NCBI RefSeq assembly: GCF_016862195.1
Contig: NZ_BOMM01000022.1
Span: forward strand, 62,001-126,000
Direction: 5' to 3'
DNA: 64,000 nucleotides
Origin: Paractinoplanes ferrugineus
Lineage (GTDB): Bacteria; Actinomycetota; Actinomycetes; Mycobacteriales; Micromonosporaceae
In this document: positions 51,467 through 60,602 of the stretch, in pieces
Layout: each line of letters opens with the position of its first letter
Numbering within the stretch: position 1 is the stretch's first letter
Translations under genes and position numbers: made by a program
Notes under the pieces: model-generated
The model's input: the letters and a program-made list of their open reading frames with translations, nothing else
Told to the model about the DNA's origin: nothing
The model's database searches: none

Positions 51467-52300
51467 TCACCGCACCAACTCGCGGATCTTCGTGACCGCC
51501 TTGCCGAAGTAGCGGTGCTCCACCGGGCGGGTCAGGAAGTCGGCGAGCGAATAGAGGTCCAGGGCCGCGCTGAGGCTTCTCCAGTTGGCCGGCAGCACGC
51601 CGCCGCCGTCCCGGAAGCCGCGCAGGAAGTCGTCGGTGAAGCCGGGCGGGCGGGGGTCACGCATCAGGTTGGCGACGTCGAAGAGCGGCGAGCTGCTGAA
51701 CGCGAACTCCCAGTCAAGCACCGCCACGATCGTGCCGGCTGCGGCGAGCATGTTCTTCGGGTTGTAGTCGGCGTGCACCAGTCGGTCGCTGCCCCGCAGC
51801 GCGTCCAGTTCGGGCGTGACCTGGGTGGCGTACCGGAGAAGGGCTTTCTGCTCCGCGGGGGTCAGGTGCCCGGCGGCGTTGCCCTCGCGCAGACAGCGTT
51901 CGACGAACGCGTCGAGGCCGCCGATCGGTTCGAAGCCGTCGGGGGTGAGGGTCTCGTCGCCGAAGAAGCCGGGCTGTCCGAAGGACACCGAGCCGATCCG
52001 GGCGAGTGTCTCGCCGACCGACCGACCGGCGTCGGCGGTCACCGGGCCGCCCTCGACGAACATGGACAGCAGCAGCCCGTCCGCGGGGGAGGCGGCCACC
52101 ACCTCGGGCACCGGCACGATTCCGCGCAGCCGGGTGGCCAGCGCCGTCTCGACCGCGCAGCGGTTCTTCCCGAGATAGCGCCGCAGGACCAGCCGGCCGC
52201 CGTCGCTCATCTCGAGCAGGGTGTTCTCGTTGCTGTAGCCGCCGCTGAGCAGCCGGGACGACACGACCTTGCGCCCGGTCACCGACTCCGCCCACCTCAT
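51467..52300 (-). CDS. APH-family phosphotransferase
   Basis: The product has 277 residues from ATG 52300. The aminoglycoside-phosphotransferase/kinase-like fold is shown by LLSGGYSNENTLLEMSDG, RLVLRRYLG, the catalytic LVHADYNPKNML (Brenner motif HxDxxxxN) and VLDWEFAFSSSPLFDVANLMRD with the metal-binding Asp. Small-molecule kinases with this fold act on antibiotics, sugars or choline. The start overlaps the stop of the upstream XRE-NB-ARC regulator (ATGA), so they are expressed together; no resistance phenotype can be claimed. Confidence 0.83.
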   Translation of the reverse strand: MRWAESVTGRKVVSSRLLSGGYSNENTLLEMSDGGRLVLRRYLGKNRCAVETALATRLRGIVPVPEVVAASPADGLLLSMFVEGGPVTADAGRSVGETLARIGSVSFGQPGFFGDETLTPDGFEPIGGLDAFVERCLREGNAAGHLTPAEQKALLRYATQVTPELDALRGSDRLVHADYNPKNMLAAAGTIVAVLDWEFAFSSSPLFDVANLMRDPRPPGFTDDFLRGFRDGGGVLPANWRSLSAALDLYSLADFLTRPVEHRYFGKAVTKIRELVR

Positions 52301-54558
52301 CGCCGGGCCGCCTGGCCGGTCGCCAGCTTGGCCCGCACCTCGTCGGCGTCCGGGTGGTCGAGCTCGGTGAGGATGGCCAGGGCGTTGCGCCACGCGTCGC
52401 GGGCGGAGCGGTGCCGGCCCGCCGCCTCCTCGGTGTCGCCCAGGTGGGACAGCGCGATCGCCTGGTACTGCTGGTCGTTCTCGTCGCGGAAGATCGACGC
52501 CGCGCGCCGGTAGCAGGACGCCGCCTGGGCCGGCTCACCGAGCCTGAAGTGGGCCATGCCGACACTGTCCCACGAGTGGGCGGCACCCATCCGGTTGCCC
52601 GCCGCCTCGTGCAACCGGACCGCTCGCCGGCAGTAGTCGAGGGCTTCCCGGTAGTCACCCATGGTGAGGTGACACCAGCCGATGTTGTTCATGGCGCGGG
52701 CCTCGCCGACCCGGTCGCCGGCCTGCCGGGCCAGTTCGAGCGCGTGGCCACCCTCCTCCAGCGCGTCCGAGTAGCGGGCCTCGCGCCGGGCCACGATGCC
52801 CAGGTTGAGGTGCGCGTCGGCCATCCCGCTCCGGTTGCCGAGCCGGCGGTAGAGGGCGAGCGCCGTGGTCAGGTGCGAGCGGGCCCGGTCGAGGTCGCCG
52901 AGGCCGGCGAGCGCGAACCCGACGTTGTAGTGCGACACCGCCTGCAGCAGCACGTCGCCGGCACGTTCGGCGGCCGCGATCGCGATCATCTGCCAGTGCG
53001 TCCAGTTCCGCTTGTCCCAGCGCCGCTCCAGATAGGTGAGCACCGCCCAGGCCATCCACCAGGCCGTCACGTCGAGGCCGGCGGCGACGGCGAGGTCGGC
53101 GGCGGCGCGCAGGGCCGGTTGCTCGGCGGCGAACCAGGCCATCGACCGGGCGCCGTCGCCGAACGACTCGGGTGCGGCGCCCTCGGCCATCTCGGTCGGG
53201 CGCCGGTTGCTCAGGCTGCGGTCGCTCTTCAGGCACTGGTCGGCGGCGAGGGCCGTGTGCAGGTAGTGGTCGATCATCCGGCGGGTCGCGGCCGCCCGGT
53301 CGCGGCGCGAGTCGATCTCCTCGGCCAGGTCCCGGGCGTAGTCGCGGAGCAGATCGTGACAGCCGAAGCGGCCGGGCAACTGCTCCGACACGAGGTTGGC
53401 GGCGACCAGCTCCCGCAGCGCCGTGCGCACCCGCCGAGCCGCCAGACCGGCCAGGCCGGTCAGCGCGGCCGCGCCGACCACCGGCGTGACGTGCAGGGCG
53501 AACAGGCGGAAGAGTCGCGCGGCGTCGGGGCCGAGCTTGCGATAGGACCAGGAGAACACGCCGCGTACGTCGGTGGCCGGGTCCGGGCCGGTGAGCACGT
53601 CCAGCCGCGACCGGGCGTCGCGCAGCTCGGCGGCCAGTGCGGTGAGCGGGAATCCGGGGTTGGCGGCGGCGCGCGCGGCCACGATGGCGAGCGCCAGCGG
53701 CAGCCGGGCACACGAGCGGACCAGGTCGTCGACGGCGTCCGGCTCCCGGGCCACCCGGCCGGCACCGATGCGCCGGGCCAGCAGGTCCCGGGCCGAGCCG
53801 GTGTCGAGCACGTCGAGCAGCAGCATCTGGGCGCCGTCGGCGACGGTCAGGCCGGCCAGCCGGTCGCGGCTGGTGACGATCACGACGCAGCCCGGCACCC
53901 CCGGCAGCAGCGGGCGGACCTGCTCGGCGTCACCCGCGTTGTCGAGCAGGATCAGCAGCCGCTGCCCGGCCAGCACGCTGCGATAGAGCGCGGCGCGCGC
54001 CTCGAGGTCGGCCGGGATGCGCTGCGGCGTCACCCCGAGACCGTCGAGCAGCCCGCGCAGGGCCTCGCCGGGCGGCACCGGCGGGCCGACCGGCCCGAAG
54101 CCGCGCAGGTTCACGTAGAGCTGGCCGTCCGGGAAACGGTCGCGCACCCGGTGCGCCCACCGGATGGCCAGGGTGGTCTTGCCGACGCCGGCCGTGCCCG
54201 AGACCGCCGAGATGATCACGCCGCGCGCGGCCCGGTCGGGCGGGCCGGCCAGCAACGCGTCGAGCCGGCCCAGCTCCCGGTCACGCCCGGTGAACCCGGC
54301 CGGGTCGGACGGCAGCTGGGCCGGGGTGATCTCGGTGCCGCGCACCGGTTCGGTGGCCGACCCCAGTAACCGCTCCCGGTCGGCGCCCTCGAGCCGGAAC
54401 GCGTCGGCGAGCAGGCGCATCGTGGACGACCGCGGGGCGGCGACCTTGCCGGCCTCCCACTTGCCGACGCTGCGAACGCTCACCCCGGCCCGTTCGGCCA
54501 GCTCCTCCTGGGTCATGCCGAGCCGCCGGCGGTGAGCGCGCACAAGGTCACCGAACAC
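52297..54558 (-). CDS. XRE-HTH / NB-ARC / TPR transcriptional regulator
   Basis: The product has 753 residues. GTG 54558 follows GGGGGAG and starts exactly at the HTH, VFGDLVRAHRRRLGMTQEELA; longer frames run into the divergent gene. Residues about 1-65 are an XRE helix-turn-helix, about 85-370 an NB-ARC STAND ATPase (GRDRELGRLD, Walker A GTAGVGKTTLA, Walker B LLILLDNAGD, later LPLALAIVAARAA), then a winged helix (FGCHDLLRDYA) and five or so TPRs in the last 250 residues (NVGFALAGLGDLDRARSHL, NIGWCHLTMGDYREALDYC). This is the AfsR/SARP-less regulator type common in actinobacterial secondary metabolism. Confidence 0.88.
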   Translation of the reverse strand: MFGDLVRAHRRRLGMTQEELAERAGVSVRSVGKWEAGKVAAPRSSTMRLLADAFRLEGADRERLLGSATEPVRGTEITPAQLPSDPAGFTGRDRELGRLDALLAGPPDRAARGVIISAVSGTAGVGKTTLAIRWAHRVRDRFPDGQLYVNLRGFGPVGPPVPPGEALRGLLDGLGVTPQRIPADLEARAALYRSVLAGQRLLILLDNAGDAEQVRPLLPGVPGCVVIVTSRDRLAGLTVADGAQMLLLDVLDTGSARDLLARRIGAGRVAREPDAVDDLVRSCARLPLALAIVAARAAANPGFPLTALAAELRDARSRLDVLTGPDPATDVRGVFSWSYRKLGPDAARLFRLFALHVTPVVGAAALTGLAGLAARRVRTALRELVAANLVSEQLPGRFGCHDLLRDYARDLAEEIDSRRDRAAATRRMIDHYLHTALAADQCLKSDRSLSNRRPTEMAEGAAPESFGDGARSMAWFAAEQPALRAAADLAVAAGLDVTAWWMAWAVLTYLERRWDKRNWTHWQMIAIAAAERAGDVLLQAVSHYNVGFALAGLGDLDRARSHLTTALALYRRLGNRSGMADAHLNLGIVARREARYSDALEEGGHALELARQAGDRVGEARAMNNIGWCHLTMGDYREALDYCRRAVRLHEAAGNRMGAAHSWDSVGMAHFRLGEPAQAASCYRRAASIFRDENDQQYQAIALSHLGDTEEAAGRHRSARDAWRNALAILTELDHPDADEVRAKLATGQAARR

Positions 54559-54675
54559 GGAGCTCCCCCCGGAAGTTTCGCCATCGATCCCGGACGATCG
54601 TCTCAGGTGCCCGCACGCCCGCATAGGCGGGAAAGTTCCGATCAAGTTCCGATCGGCGTCCACTAATCTCGACAG

Positions 54676-55386
54676 GTGAGTGAAGTCGCGGCGCGGGAGG
54701 CGCTGGCCCGGGCGGCCACGCTGGGTCCCTACTTCGGGTGGGAGGCCGCCGGCGACCTGTCCGGCTGGCGGCGGTGGTCCGACCTGACGGACGGGACCGT
54801 CCTCGCCGCCCGCGTCGCCGTCGCCCGCCGCGCCCTCGCCACCATGGGCGGTCTCCCCGAGGACGCCGTCGAGGAACGTGTGGTCGCCTCCGTCGCCTTC
54901 CTCGGGTACGCCGCCCGCGTGCTCTCCCCACTGCTCGGTGCGGCCGTGCTCACCGGTGTCGTGCCGGTGGCCGGGCGGACCACGTTGTGGTGGCGGCCCG
55001 TGCCCGCCGGTCCGCTCCCGGTGGCGTACGCCGGGCTCAGCGCGACCGTTCCCGCCTCCCCGGAGGCCCTGCGGGAGATCGCCGTCGAGGCCGTCCTCGA
55101 ACCTGTCCTGCTCGCCTGCCGGGCCCGCTTCCGGCTGTCCCCGCAGGTGCTGTGGGGTAACGTCAGTTCCGCCCTGGCCGGCGCCGCCGCCATGATCCGA
55201 AGGGCCGACCCGGCGGCGGGTGCACGGGCGTACGCCCTGGTCGAGGGCGTGCTCGCGGGGCCGCCGCTGGCCGGCACCGGCACCCTTGACGGCGGCGCGC
55301 TGACCAGGAACAACTGCTGCCTCTACTACCGCATCCCGGGCGGCGCCACCTGCGGGGACTGCATCCTCCATCGGCGTGGCGGGTGA
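54676..55386 (+). CDS. FhuF-like (2Fe-2S) siderophore-iron reductase
   Basis: The product has 236 residues; GTG start. The N-terminal part is helical with no signal peptide. The C terminus holds C-C-x10-C-x2-C in NCCLYYRIPGGATCGDC, the 2Fe-2S site of the FhuF family, which reduces ferric siderophores in the cytoplasm. It is divergent from the XRE-NB-ARC regulator across 117 bp. No siderophore transporter is adjacent. The terminal Cys motif makes the family call safe. Confidence 0.85.
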   Translation: MSEVAAREALARAATLGPYFGWEAAGDLSGWRRWSDLTDGTVLAARVAVARRALATMGGLPEDAVEERVVASVAFLGYAARVLSPLLGAAVLTGVVPVAGRTTLWWRPVPAGPLPVAYAGLSATVPASPEALREIAVEAVLEPVLLACRARFRLSPQVLWGNVSSALAGAAAMIRRADPAAGARAYALVEGVLAGPPLAGTGTLDGGALTRNNCCLYYRIPGGATCGDCILHRRGG

Positions 55387-55570
55387 AAGTGCCGATGAAG
55401 GTCCTGGCCGGGGTGCCCGCGCCGGGGGACCCTGAGTGGGCCGGGGGCGGTGCCGCACTGAACCAGAGGGGGAGGCTCAGTGGGTGGGGGGCGCCGCCCT
55501 CTCATCGTTTCTGTGGCGAAGTCGAAAAGCGGTACTAAAGGATCTAGATATATTGTTACGCTCGGCCGCC

Positions 55571-57136
55571 ATGAGAGCTGATTTGGGTAATGTCCCAACA
55601 CGCCTGGTGGCGCTTGGATCGGCAACGGTCCTCTCGCTCACCGGTGTCGTGGTGATCACAGCCGGCCCGGCGTCCGCGTCGGGACACCGTCCGACTCCCG
55701 GCGCGGCCGGGCTGGGCGACCGGTTGTACCCGCTGCTCGGCAACGGGGGCTACGACGTACAGAACTACGACCTCTCGCTCACCTATCCGCAGAAGGACCC
55801 GGGTCAGCAGGTGATCGGCGACGTGACCATCACGGCCGTCGCCACGCAGTGGCTTTCCCGCTTCGACCTGGACTTCGGCGGCGACGCCGTCGGTGCGGTC
55901 ACGGTGAACGGCAAGGCGGCCGCCTTCACCCGCTCGGGCGACGAGTTGATCATCACGCCCCAGCGCGCCCTGCCGGCCGACCGCAAGTTCACGGTGCGGG
56001 TCTCCGGCTTCAAGGCCACCCCGATCGAGCCCAACGCCGACTCGCCGGCCGGCTTCGTGAAGACCCCGGACGGCACTATCGTGGCCGGTCAGCCGGACGA
56101 GACGCACAACCTCTACCCGAGCAACGACCACCCGCGCGACAAGGCCACCTACACCATCCGGATCACCAATCCGGTCGGCTGGACCGGCACTGCCAACGGC
56201 ATCCAGGTCAGCCGCCGGCAGAGCGGCGACAAGGTGGTCTCGGTCTACCGCGAGACCCACCCGATGGCCAGCGAGCTGATCCAGGTCGCGGTCGGCGACT
56301 TCATCACCTACAACCGCGGGCGGGCCGGCGGCGTACCGGTGCGGGACGTGGTGCCCCGCCGGCTCGCCGACGACCTGCTGCCCAAAGCGGCCGACGAGAT
56401 GAACGAGATCCCGTGGCTGCAGGGCAAGGTCGGGAAATACCCGTTCGAGAACTACGGCACCCTGGTCATCGACGGCAACCTCGGCTTCGCCCTCGAGACC
56501 CAGACCCTGTCGCTGTTCGACACGTCGTGGTACAGCCTGCCCGCCTACGTTCTCGACCCGGTCGCCGCGCACGAGCTCGCGCACCAGTGGTTCGGCGACA
56601 GCGTCGCGCCGTGGGAGTGGAGTGACGTGTGGCAGAACGAGGGCCACGCCACCTGGTACGAATACCTCTACGCGTACGAGACCGGCCGGCTCAAGGACTA
56701 CGCCGGCGAGGACACCCTCGACGAGGTCTACAAGGGCATCTACGCCCGTGGCGACGAGCGGCGCGCCCGCTTCGGCCCGACCGCCCAGCCGCTGAAGGCC
56801 GATGTGATCTGGGACGTCTTCAACCCGAACGTCTACGACGGTGGCGCGCTCGTGCTCTACGCGCTGCAGCAGAAGGTCGGGGCGGTCAAGTTCCAGCAGA
56901 TCGAGCGCGAGTGGGTGCGCCGCTACGCAGGCAAGTCGGCCTCGACCGGCGACTTCATCCGGCTGGCGTCGCGGGTGTCCGGGCAGAACCTGACGGCGTT
57001 CCTGACCGACTGGCTCTACGGCACCAAGACCCCGCCGATGCCGGGCCACCCCGACTGGACCGTCAAGCCGTGGCCGGCCCCGGTTCCGGCCGAGCCCGCG
57101 ACGCTTTCCGCGCCGAGCGCCCGGCAGCACCGGTAA
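55571..57136 (+). CDS. secreted M1-family zinc aminopeptidase (short form)
   Basis: The product has 521 residues with a signal peptide (LVALGSATVLSLTGVVVITAGPASA). The active site is intact: HELAHQWFGDS with His334, Glu335 and His338, then Glu357 in VWQNEGHATWYEY. The usual exopeptidase GAMEN motif is replaced by LGFALETQTLS, which keeps the Glu. The C-terminal helical ERAP domain is missing, as in other actinobacterial secreted members. An A/T-rich stretch with a TATATT element (55549-55554) lies just upstream of ATG 55571 and is probably the promoter. It is followed by a hairpin and the kup gene. Confidence 0.87.
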   Translation: MRADLGNVPTRLVALGSATVLSLTGVVVITAGPASASGHRPTPGAAGLGDRLYPLLGNGGYDVQNYDLSLTYPQKDPGQQVIGDVTITAVATQWLSRFDLDFGGDAVGAVTVNGKAAAFTRSGDELIITPQRALPADRKFTVRVSGFKATPIEPNADSPAGFVKTPDGTIVAGQPDETHNLYPSNDHPRDKATYTIRITNPVGWTGTANGIQVSRRQSGDKVVSVYRETHPMASELIQVAVGDFITYNRGRAGGVPVRDVVPRRLADDLLPKAADEMNEIPWLQGKVGKYPFENYGTLVIDGNLGFALETQTLSLFDTSWYSLPAYVLDPVAAHELAHQWFGDSVAPWEWSDVWQNEGHATWYEYLYAYETGRLKDYAGEDTLDEVYKGIYARGDERRARFGPTAQPLKADVIWDVFNPNVYDGGALVLYALQQKVGAVKFQQIEREWVRRYAGKSASTGDFIRLASRVSGQNLTAFLTDWLYGTKTPPMPGHPDWTVKPWPAPVPAEPATLSAPSARQHR

Positions 57137-57162
57137 CCGCCATTTCGCGACCCGGCTGACCT

Positions 57163-57202
57163 CTCGGCCCGTAATGTCTCAGAGCGGACATTACGGGCCG
57201 AG
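57163..57202 (+). promoter_or_regulatory. 16-bp perfect hairpin at the kup ribosome-binding site
   Basis: Arms 57163-57178 and 57187-57202 are a perfect 16-bp inverted repeat with an eight-base loop. The right arm ends within the AGGAGGAG ribosome-binding site of kup (57201-57208). It may end aminopeptidase transcription, bind a regulator as DNA, or hide the ribosome site in RNA. Confidence 0.65.
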
Positions 57203-57210
57203 GAGGAGCC

Positions 57211-59121
57211 GTGGCGCATCCCAGCCCGCACGACACCGTGCGGCTCGCGGTCGTGGTCGGCGCGCTCGGTGTGGTCTTCGGCGACATCGGCACCAGCCCG
57301 ATCTACACGCTGCAGACCGTCTTCAACCCGGACGACCCGCACCCGGTGCCGGTCAGCACGGCGAACGTCTACGGCGTCGTCTCACTGATCTTCTGGTCCG
57401 TCATGATCATCGTTACGGTCAGCTACGTCCTGCTCGCCATGCGCGCCGACAACGACGGCGAGGGCGGCGTGATGGCCCTGATCACGCTGATCCGGCAGTG
57501 GGGCGCCGCGCACGGCCGCCGGCGGGGCCTCTGGCTGGCCGCGCTCGGCATCTTCGGCGCCGCCCTGTTCTTCGGCGACAGCATGATCACCCCGGCCATC
57601 TCGGTGCTCTCCGCCGTCGAGGGCCTCAAGCTCGTCGAGCCGTCGCTCGGCGAAGCGGTCGTCCCGATCACCGCGGTCATCATCGTGGTGCTGTTCCTGG
57701 TGCAGAAGCACGGAACCGCGACCGTCGGCAAGATCTTCGGCCCGGTGATGATCCTGTGGTTCGGCGCGGTCGGGGCTCTCGGCGTCGGCGGCGTCGTCCG
57801 CGAGCCGGCCATCCTCAAAGCGCTCTCACCCACGTACGCCGTCGGATTCCTGGCCGGCCACTTCGGCATCGCCTTCTTCGCCCTCGCGGCCGTGGTGCTC
57901 TCGGTGACCGGCGCCGAGGCGCTCTACGCCGACATGGGCCACTTCGGCCGCCGCGCCATCACCCGCGGCTGGCTGCTGCTCGTCCTGCCGGCCTGCATGC
58001 TCAGCTTCCTCGGCCAGGGTGCCCTGATCCTCGACGACCCGGCGAACATCAGTGGCCCGTTCTTCCTGCTCGCCCCGGACTGGCTCAGGCTGCCACTGGT
58101 GCTGCTCGCCACCGGCGCCACGGTCATCGCCGCCCAAGCGGTGATCACCGGGGCCTACTCGGTGACCTCGCAGGCGGCCCAGCTCGGCTACCTGCCCCGG
58201 ATGCGGATCACGCACACCAGCGAATCGACGATCGGTCAGATCTACGTGCCCTGGATCAACTGGCTGCTGCTGGTGTCGGTGCTGACCCTGGTCTTCGCCT
58301 TCCGCAGCTCGGCCGCCCTCGCCTACGCCTACGGCATGGCGGTGACCGGCACCATCACCATCACCACGCTGCTGTTCTTCTACATCGCCCAATGGCGTTG
58401 GAAGGTGCCGCCGTGGTTGCTGGCCGCCGGCGCCGGCATCCTGGTGGCGATCGACCTGCTCTTCGTCGCGGCGAACCTGACCAAGCTGCTGCACGGCGCC
58501 TGGCTGCCGCTGCTGATCGGCGTGATCGCCTTCACGGTCATGACCACCTGGCAGAAGGGCCGCTCGATCGTCACCGCCGAGCGCCGCCGCCGGGAAGGCT
58601 CGCTGCCGGACTTCATCGACCAGCTCCGCACCGGCGCCGACCGGATCGCCCGGGTGAGCGGCACCGCGGTGTTCCTCAACCGGGGCATGGAAACCGCCCC
58701 GCTGGCCATGCGCGCGAACGTCGAGCACAACCGGGTCCGCCACGACCACATCCTGATCATCTCGATCGAGACCCAGGTCGTGCCGCGCGTGCCCGACGCC
58801 GACCGGGTGGAACTGGACGACCTCGGCTACGCCGACGACGGCATCACGTTCGTCCGAATCCGCTTCGGCTACGCCGACAACCAGGACGTCCCGGCCGCCC
58901 TGCGCCGGCTGGACCCGGCCACCACCGAGGGTCATATCGACGTCGACAACGCCTCGTACTTCCTCTCCAAGATCTCCCTGCGCCGCGGCGACGCCCCCAC
59001 CATGGCCCTGTGGCGCAAGCGTCTGTTCATCGCCACCTCCCACGTCACCGCCGACGCGGCCGAGCATTTCGGCCTGCCCCGCGACCACACAGTCATCATG
59101 GGCTCGCACATCGAGGTCTGA
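57211..59121 (+). CDS. kup: KUP-family potassium uptake protein
   Basis: The product has 636 residues; GTG start eight or so bases from AGGAGGAG. It has about twelve helices: LAVVVGALGVVFGDIGTSPIYTL is the family's helix 1 signature, then FFGDSMITPAISVLSAVEG, GIAFFALAAVVLSVTGAEALYADMGHFGR and QAVITGAYSVTSQAAQLGYLPR. The C-terminal cytoplasmic domain (about 480-636) contains VSGTAVFLNRGMETAPLAM and the final strands. Kup proteins import K+ with protons. The preceding hairpin suggests regulation. Confidence 0.92.
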   Translation: MAHPSPHDTVRLAVVVGALGVVFGDIGTSPIYTLQTVFNPDDPHPVPVSTANVYGVVSLIFWSVMIIVTVSYVLLAMRADNDGEGGVMALITLIRQWGAAHGRRRGLWLAALGIFGAALFFGDSMITPAISVLSAVEGLKLVEPSLGEAVVPITAVIIVVLFLVQKHGTATVGKIFGPVMILWFGAVGALGVGGVVREPAILKALSPTYAVGFLAGHFGIAFFALAAVVLSVTGAEALYADMGHFGRRAITRGWLLLVLPACMLSFLGQGALILDDPANISGPFFLLAPDWLRLPLVLLATGATVIAAQAVITGAYSVTSQAAQLGYLPRMRITHTSESTIGQIYVPWINWLLLVSVLTLVFAFRSSAALAYAYGMAVTGTITITTLLFFYIAQWRWKVPPWLLAAGAGILVAIDLLFVAANLTKLLHGAWLPLLIGVIAFTVMTTWQKGRSIVTAERRRREGSLPDFIDQLRTGADRIARVSGTAVFLNRGMETAPLAMRANVEHNRVRHDHILIISIETQVVPRVPDADRVELDDLGYADDGITFVRIRFGYADNQDVPAALRRLDPATTEGHIDVDNASYFLSKISLRRGDAPTMALWRKRLFIATSHVTADAAEHFGLPRDHTVIMGSHIEV

Positions 59122-59391
59122 CCTCGGCCCGGCACCTCCTCTTGCCCACGTCCCGACCCGGGCCGGGACTCCGTCGCGGTGCAGACGACCTATCGGATGC
59201 TGCGGACCCGGAATCGCATCAAGCCCCACGTGTACGCGGAAAGGGAGTACCGCGGGGCGGCGAACCGATATCGACGCCGCGACCGAGCAGCTCTACCGCC
59301 GTGCAGAGCGCCGCCGCAAGCCGCCGGCGGGCGCCGTCGACATCCGGACCAGGGCTGCGGACAACCGGACCGACCGCCGCCGGACGGCCGG
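59122..59391. other. intergenic stretch with no supported gene
   Basis: This 270-bp region between convergent genes holds only short frames without family signatures or ribosome sites. No clear terminator stem was found apart from short G/C-rich repeats near 59145-59165. Confidence 0.5.
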
Positions 59392-59874
59392 TCAGCGTGT
59401 CACGTCCAGCAAGTGGTGCTCCACCTCGTGAATGGTGTGCCGGCCCAGCCAGAGGAGGGTTCGCGAGGCCGCGGCCGGCCAGTTGTAGCGAGTCGTGCGT
59501 GTCCACTGAGCGGGCGTCAGGGCGGCGAACGAGCGCGCCAGGGTGGTGGCCGCCTCGGTGAGGGCGGTCAGCACGAGCTGGGGGTCCTGCGTGTTGTAGG
59601 CGTCCCGGACCGCCAACTCGTCGCGACCCATCGGGGTCACCGGTGGGTCGTCCGCGCGGAGCGCCAACTCCAGCCGTTGGCGCTGGACCCGCAGCACGTC
59701 GCGGACGTGGCAGGCATATTCCAGCGGCGACCAGACGTCGACGGCCGGGCGGCGGCGCGGATCGGTGATCGGGTGCAGCGCCGCCGCAAAGCGTGGGCCG
59801 GCCTCCGCCAGCCGGGTGGGCAGTTCGCCCGGGGTGACGGAGTCGTAGTCGAATCCGCATTCCGCGCAGCGCAC
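59392..59874 (-). CDS. DinB-like protein with N-terminal Cys pair
   Basis: The product has 160 residues; GTG start. MRCAECGFDYD gives a CxxC pair before the bundle, which may bind zinc. The DinB bundle follows, with metal His in WSPLEYACHVRDVLRVQRQ and GRHTIHEVEHHLLDV. Many actinobacterial DinB proteins are thought to be mycothiol-dependent enzymes. It starts 4 bp after the upstream RibD-type gene, and the two are likely co-transcribed. Confidence 0.82.
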   Translation of the reverse strand: MRCAECGFDYDSVTPGELPTRLAEAGPRFAAALHPITDPRRRPAVDVWSPLEYACHVRDVLRVQRQRLELALRADDPPVTPMGRDELAVRDAYNTQDPQLVLTALTEAATTLARSFAALTPAQWTRTTRYNWPAAASRTLLWLGRHTIHEVEHHLLDVTR

Positions 59875-59878
59875 GGGA

Positions 59879-60493
59879 CTAGTCGTTGCCCGGGGTCAGG
59901 TCCGCGACCTCGGCATAGGTGACCTTCGCCGGCGCCTCGGTGGGCGCGTAGATCACCCGGAGCACGCCGGTCGGGAAGGCCTCGGTCGCGAGCACCGAAA
60001 GGTGCTGGGCGGTGTCGCCCTCGTCGAACAGCCGGCGGCCCCTGCGTGCCGCGACCGGGTGGATCAGCAGGCGCAGCTCGTCGATCAGGCCGGCCGCGAG
60101 CAGCTGCTGGACCACCGAGATCGAGCCCGGGATGAGGATGCCCTTGACGGCCGGGTCGGCCTTGAGCGCGGCGGCCGACTTGACCAGGTCGTCCTGGATG
60201 AGCTCGGAGTTGCGCCAGGTGAACTCCAGCGGCTGCCGTGACGCGACCACCTTGCGGGTGTCGCCGAGCCGGCCGGCGAAGGTCGCGTCGTCGCCGCCGG
60301 CGGCCTCCCGGTCGGGCCACGCCCCGGCGAAGCTGTCATAGGTCTCGCGACCCAGCAGCAGCACGTCCGAGGTCTCGTAGTCCTCGGCCACGGCGCGTCC
60401 CATGCTGTCGTCGAAGTAGGGGAAGTGCCATTCGGGGTCGATCTCGGCCACCCCGTCGGCCGAGATGAAGAGAGTGGAGATGACCTTCGCCAT
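59879..60493 (-). CDS. dihydrofolate-reductase/RibD C-terminal family oxidoreductase
   Basis: The product has 204 residues from ATG 60493, with GAGAGGAA upstream. VISTLFISADGVAEIDPEWHFPYFDD and LLLGRETYDSFAGAWPDRE carry the nucleotide-binding DHFR-like fold; ILIPGSISVVQQLLAAGLIDELRLLIHPV is the typical second half. Such proteins are NADPH-dependent reductases of unknown substrate in actinobacteria. The gene precedes a DinB gene by four bases. Confidence 0.87.
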   Translation of the reverse strand: MAKVISTLFISADGVAEIDPEWHFPYFDDSMGRAVAEDYETSDVLLLGRETYDSFAGAWPDREAAGGDDATFAGRLGDTRKVVASRQPLEFTWRNSELIQDDLVKSAAALKADPAVKGILIPGSISVVQQLLAAGLIDELRLLIHPVAARRGRRLFDEGDTAQHLSVLATEAFPTGVLRVIYAPTEAPAKVTYAEVADLTPGND

Positions 60494-60558
60494 GGCGGTG
60501 TTCCTCTCGAGTCGTGATGTCTTCGGCAGGATGGACCGCCTGAGCATGCCGAACTCAT

Positions 60559-60595
60559 CGGTGCCCGGGCGACCATGTCAGCCGCCCGGGCACCG
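60559..60595. terminator. hairpin between protease stop and RibD-type gene start
   Basis: A perfect 13-bp inverted repeat (60559-60571 with 60583-60595, eleven-base loop) lies just beyond the stop of the protease gene on the minus strand, and so likely ends its transcript. Confidence 0.7.
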
Positions 60596-60602
60596 ACGGT
60601 CG

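Noticed and set aside
52354..54369. A 671-codon frame antisense to the NB-ARC regulator
   Set aside because: The regulator on the other strand has full domain signatures; this frame has none.
54559..55458. N-terminal extension of the XRE-NB-ARC regulator
   Set aside because: It is antisense to the FhuF-like gene, and the HTH begins exactly at the GTG with a good ribosome site.
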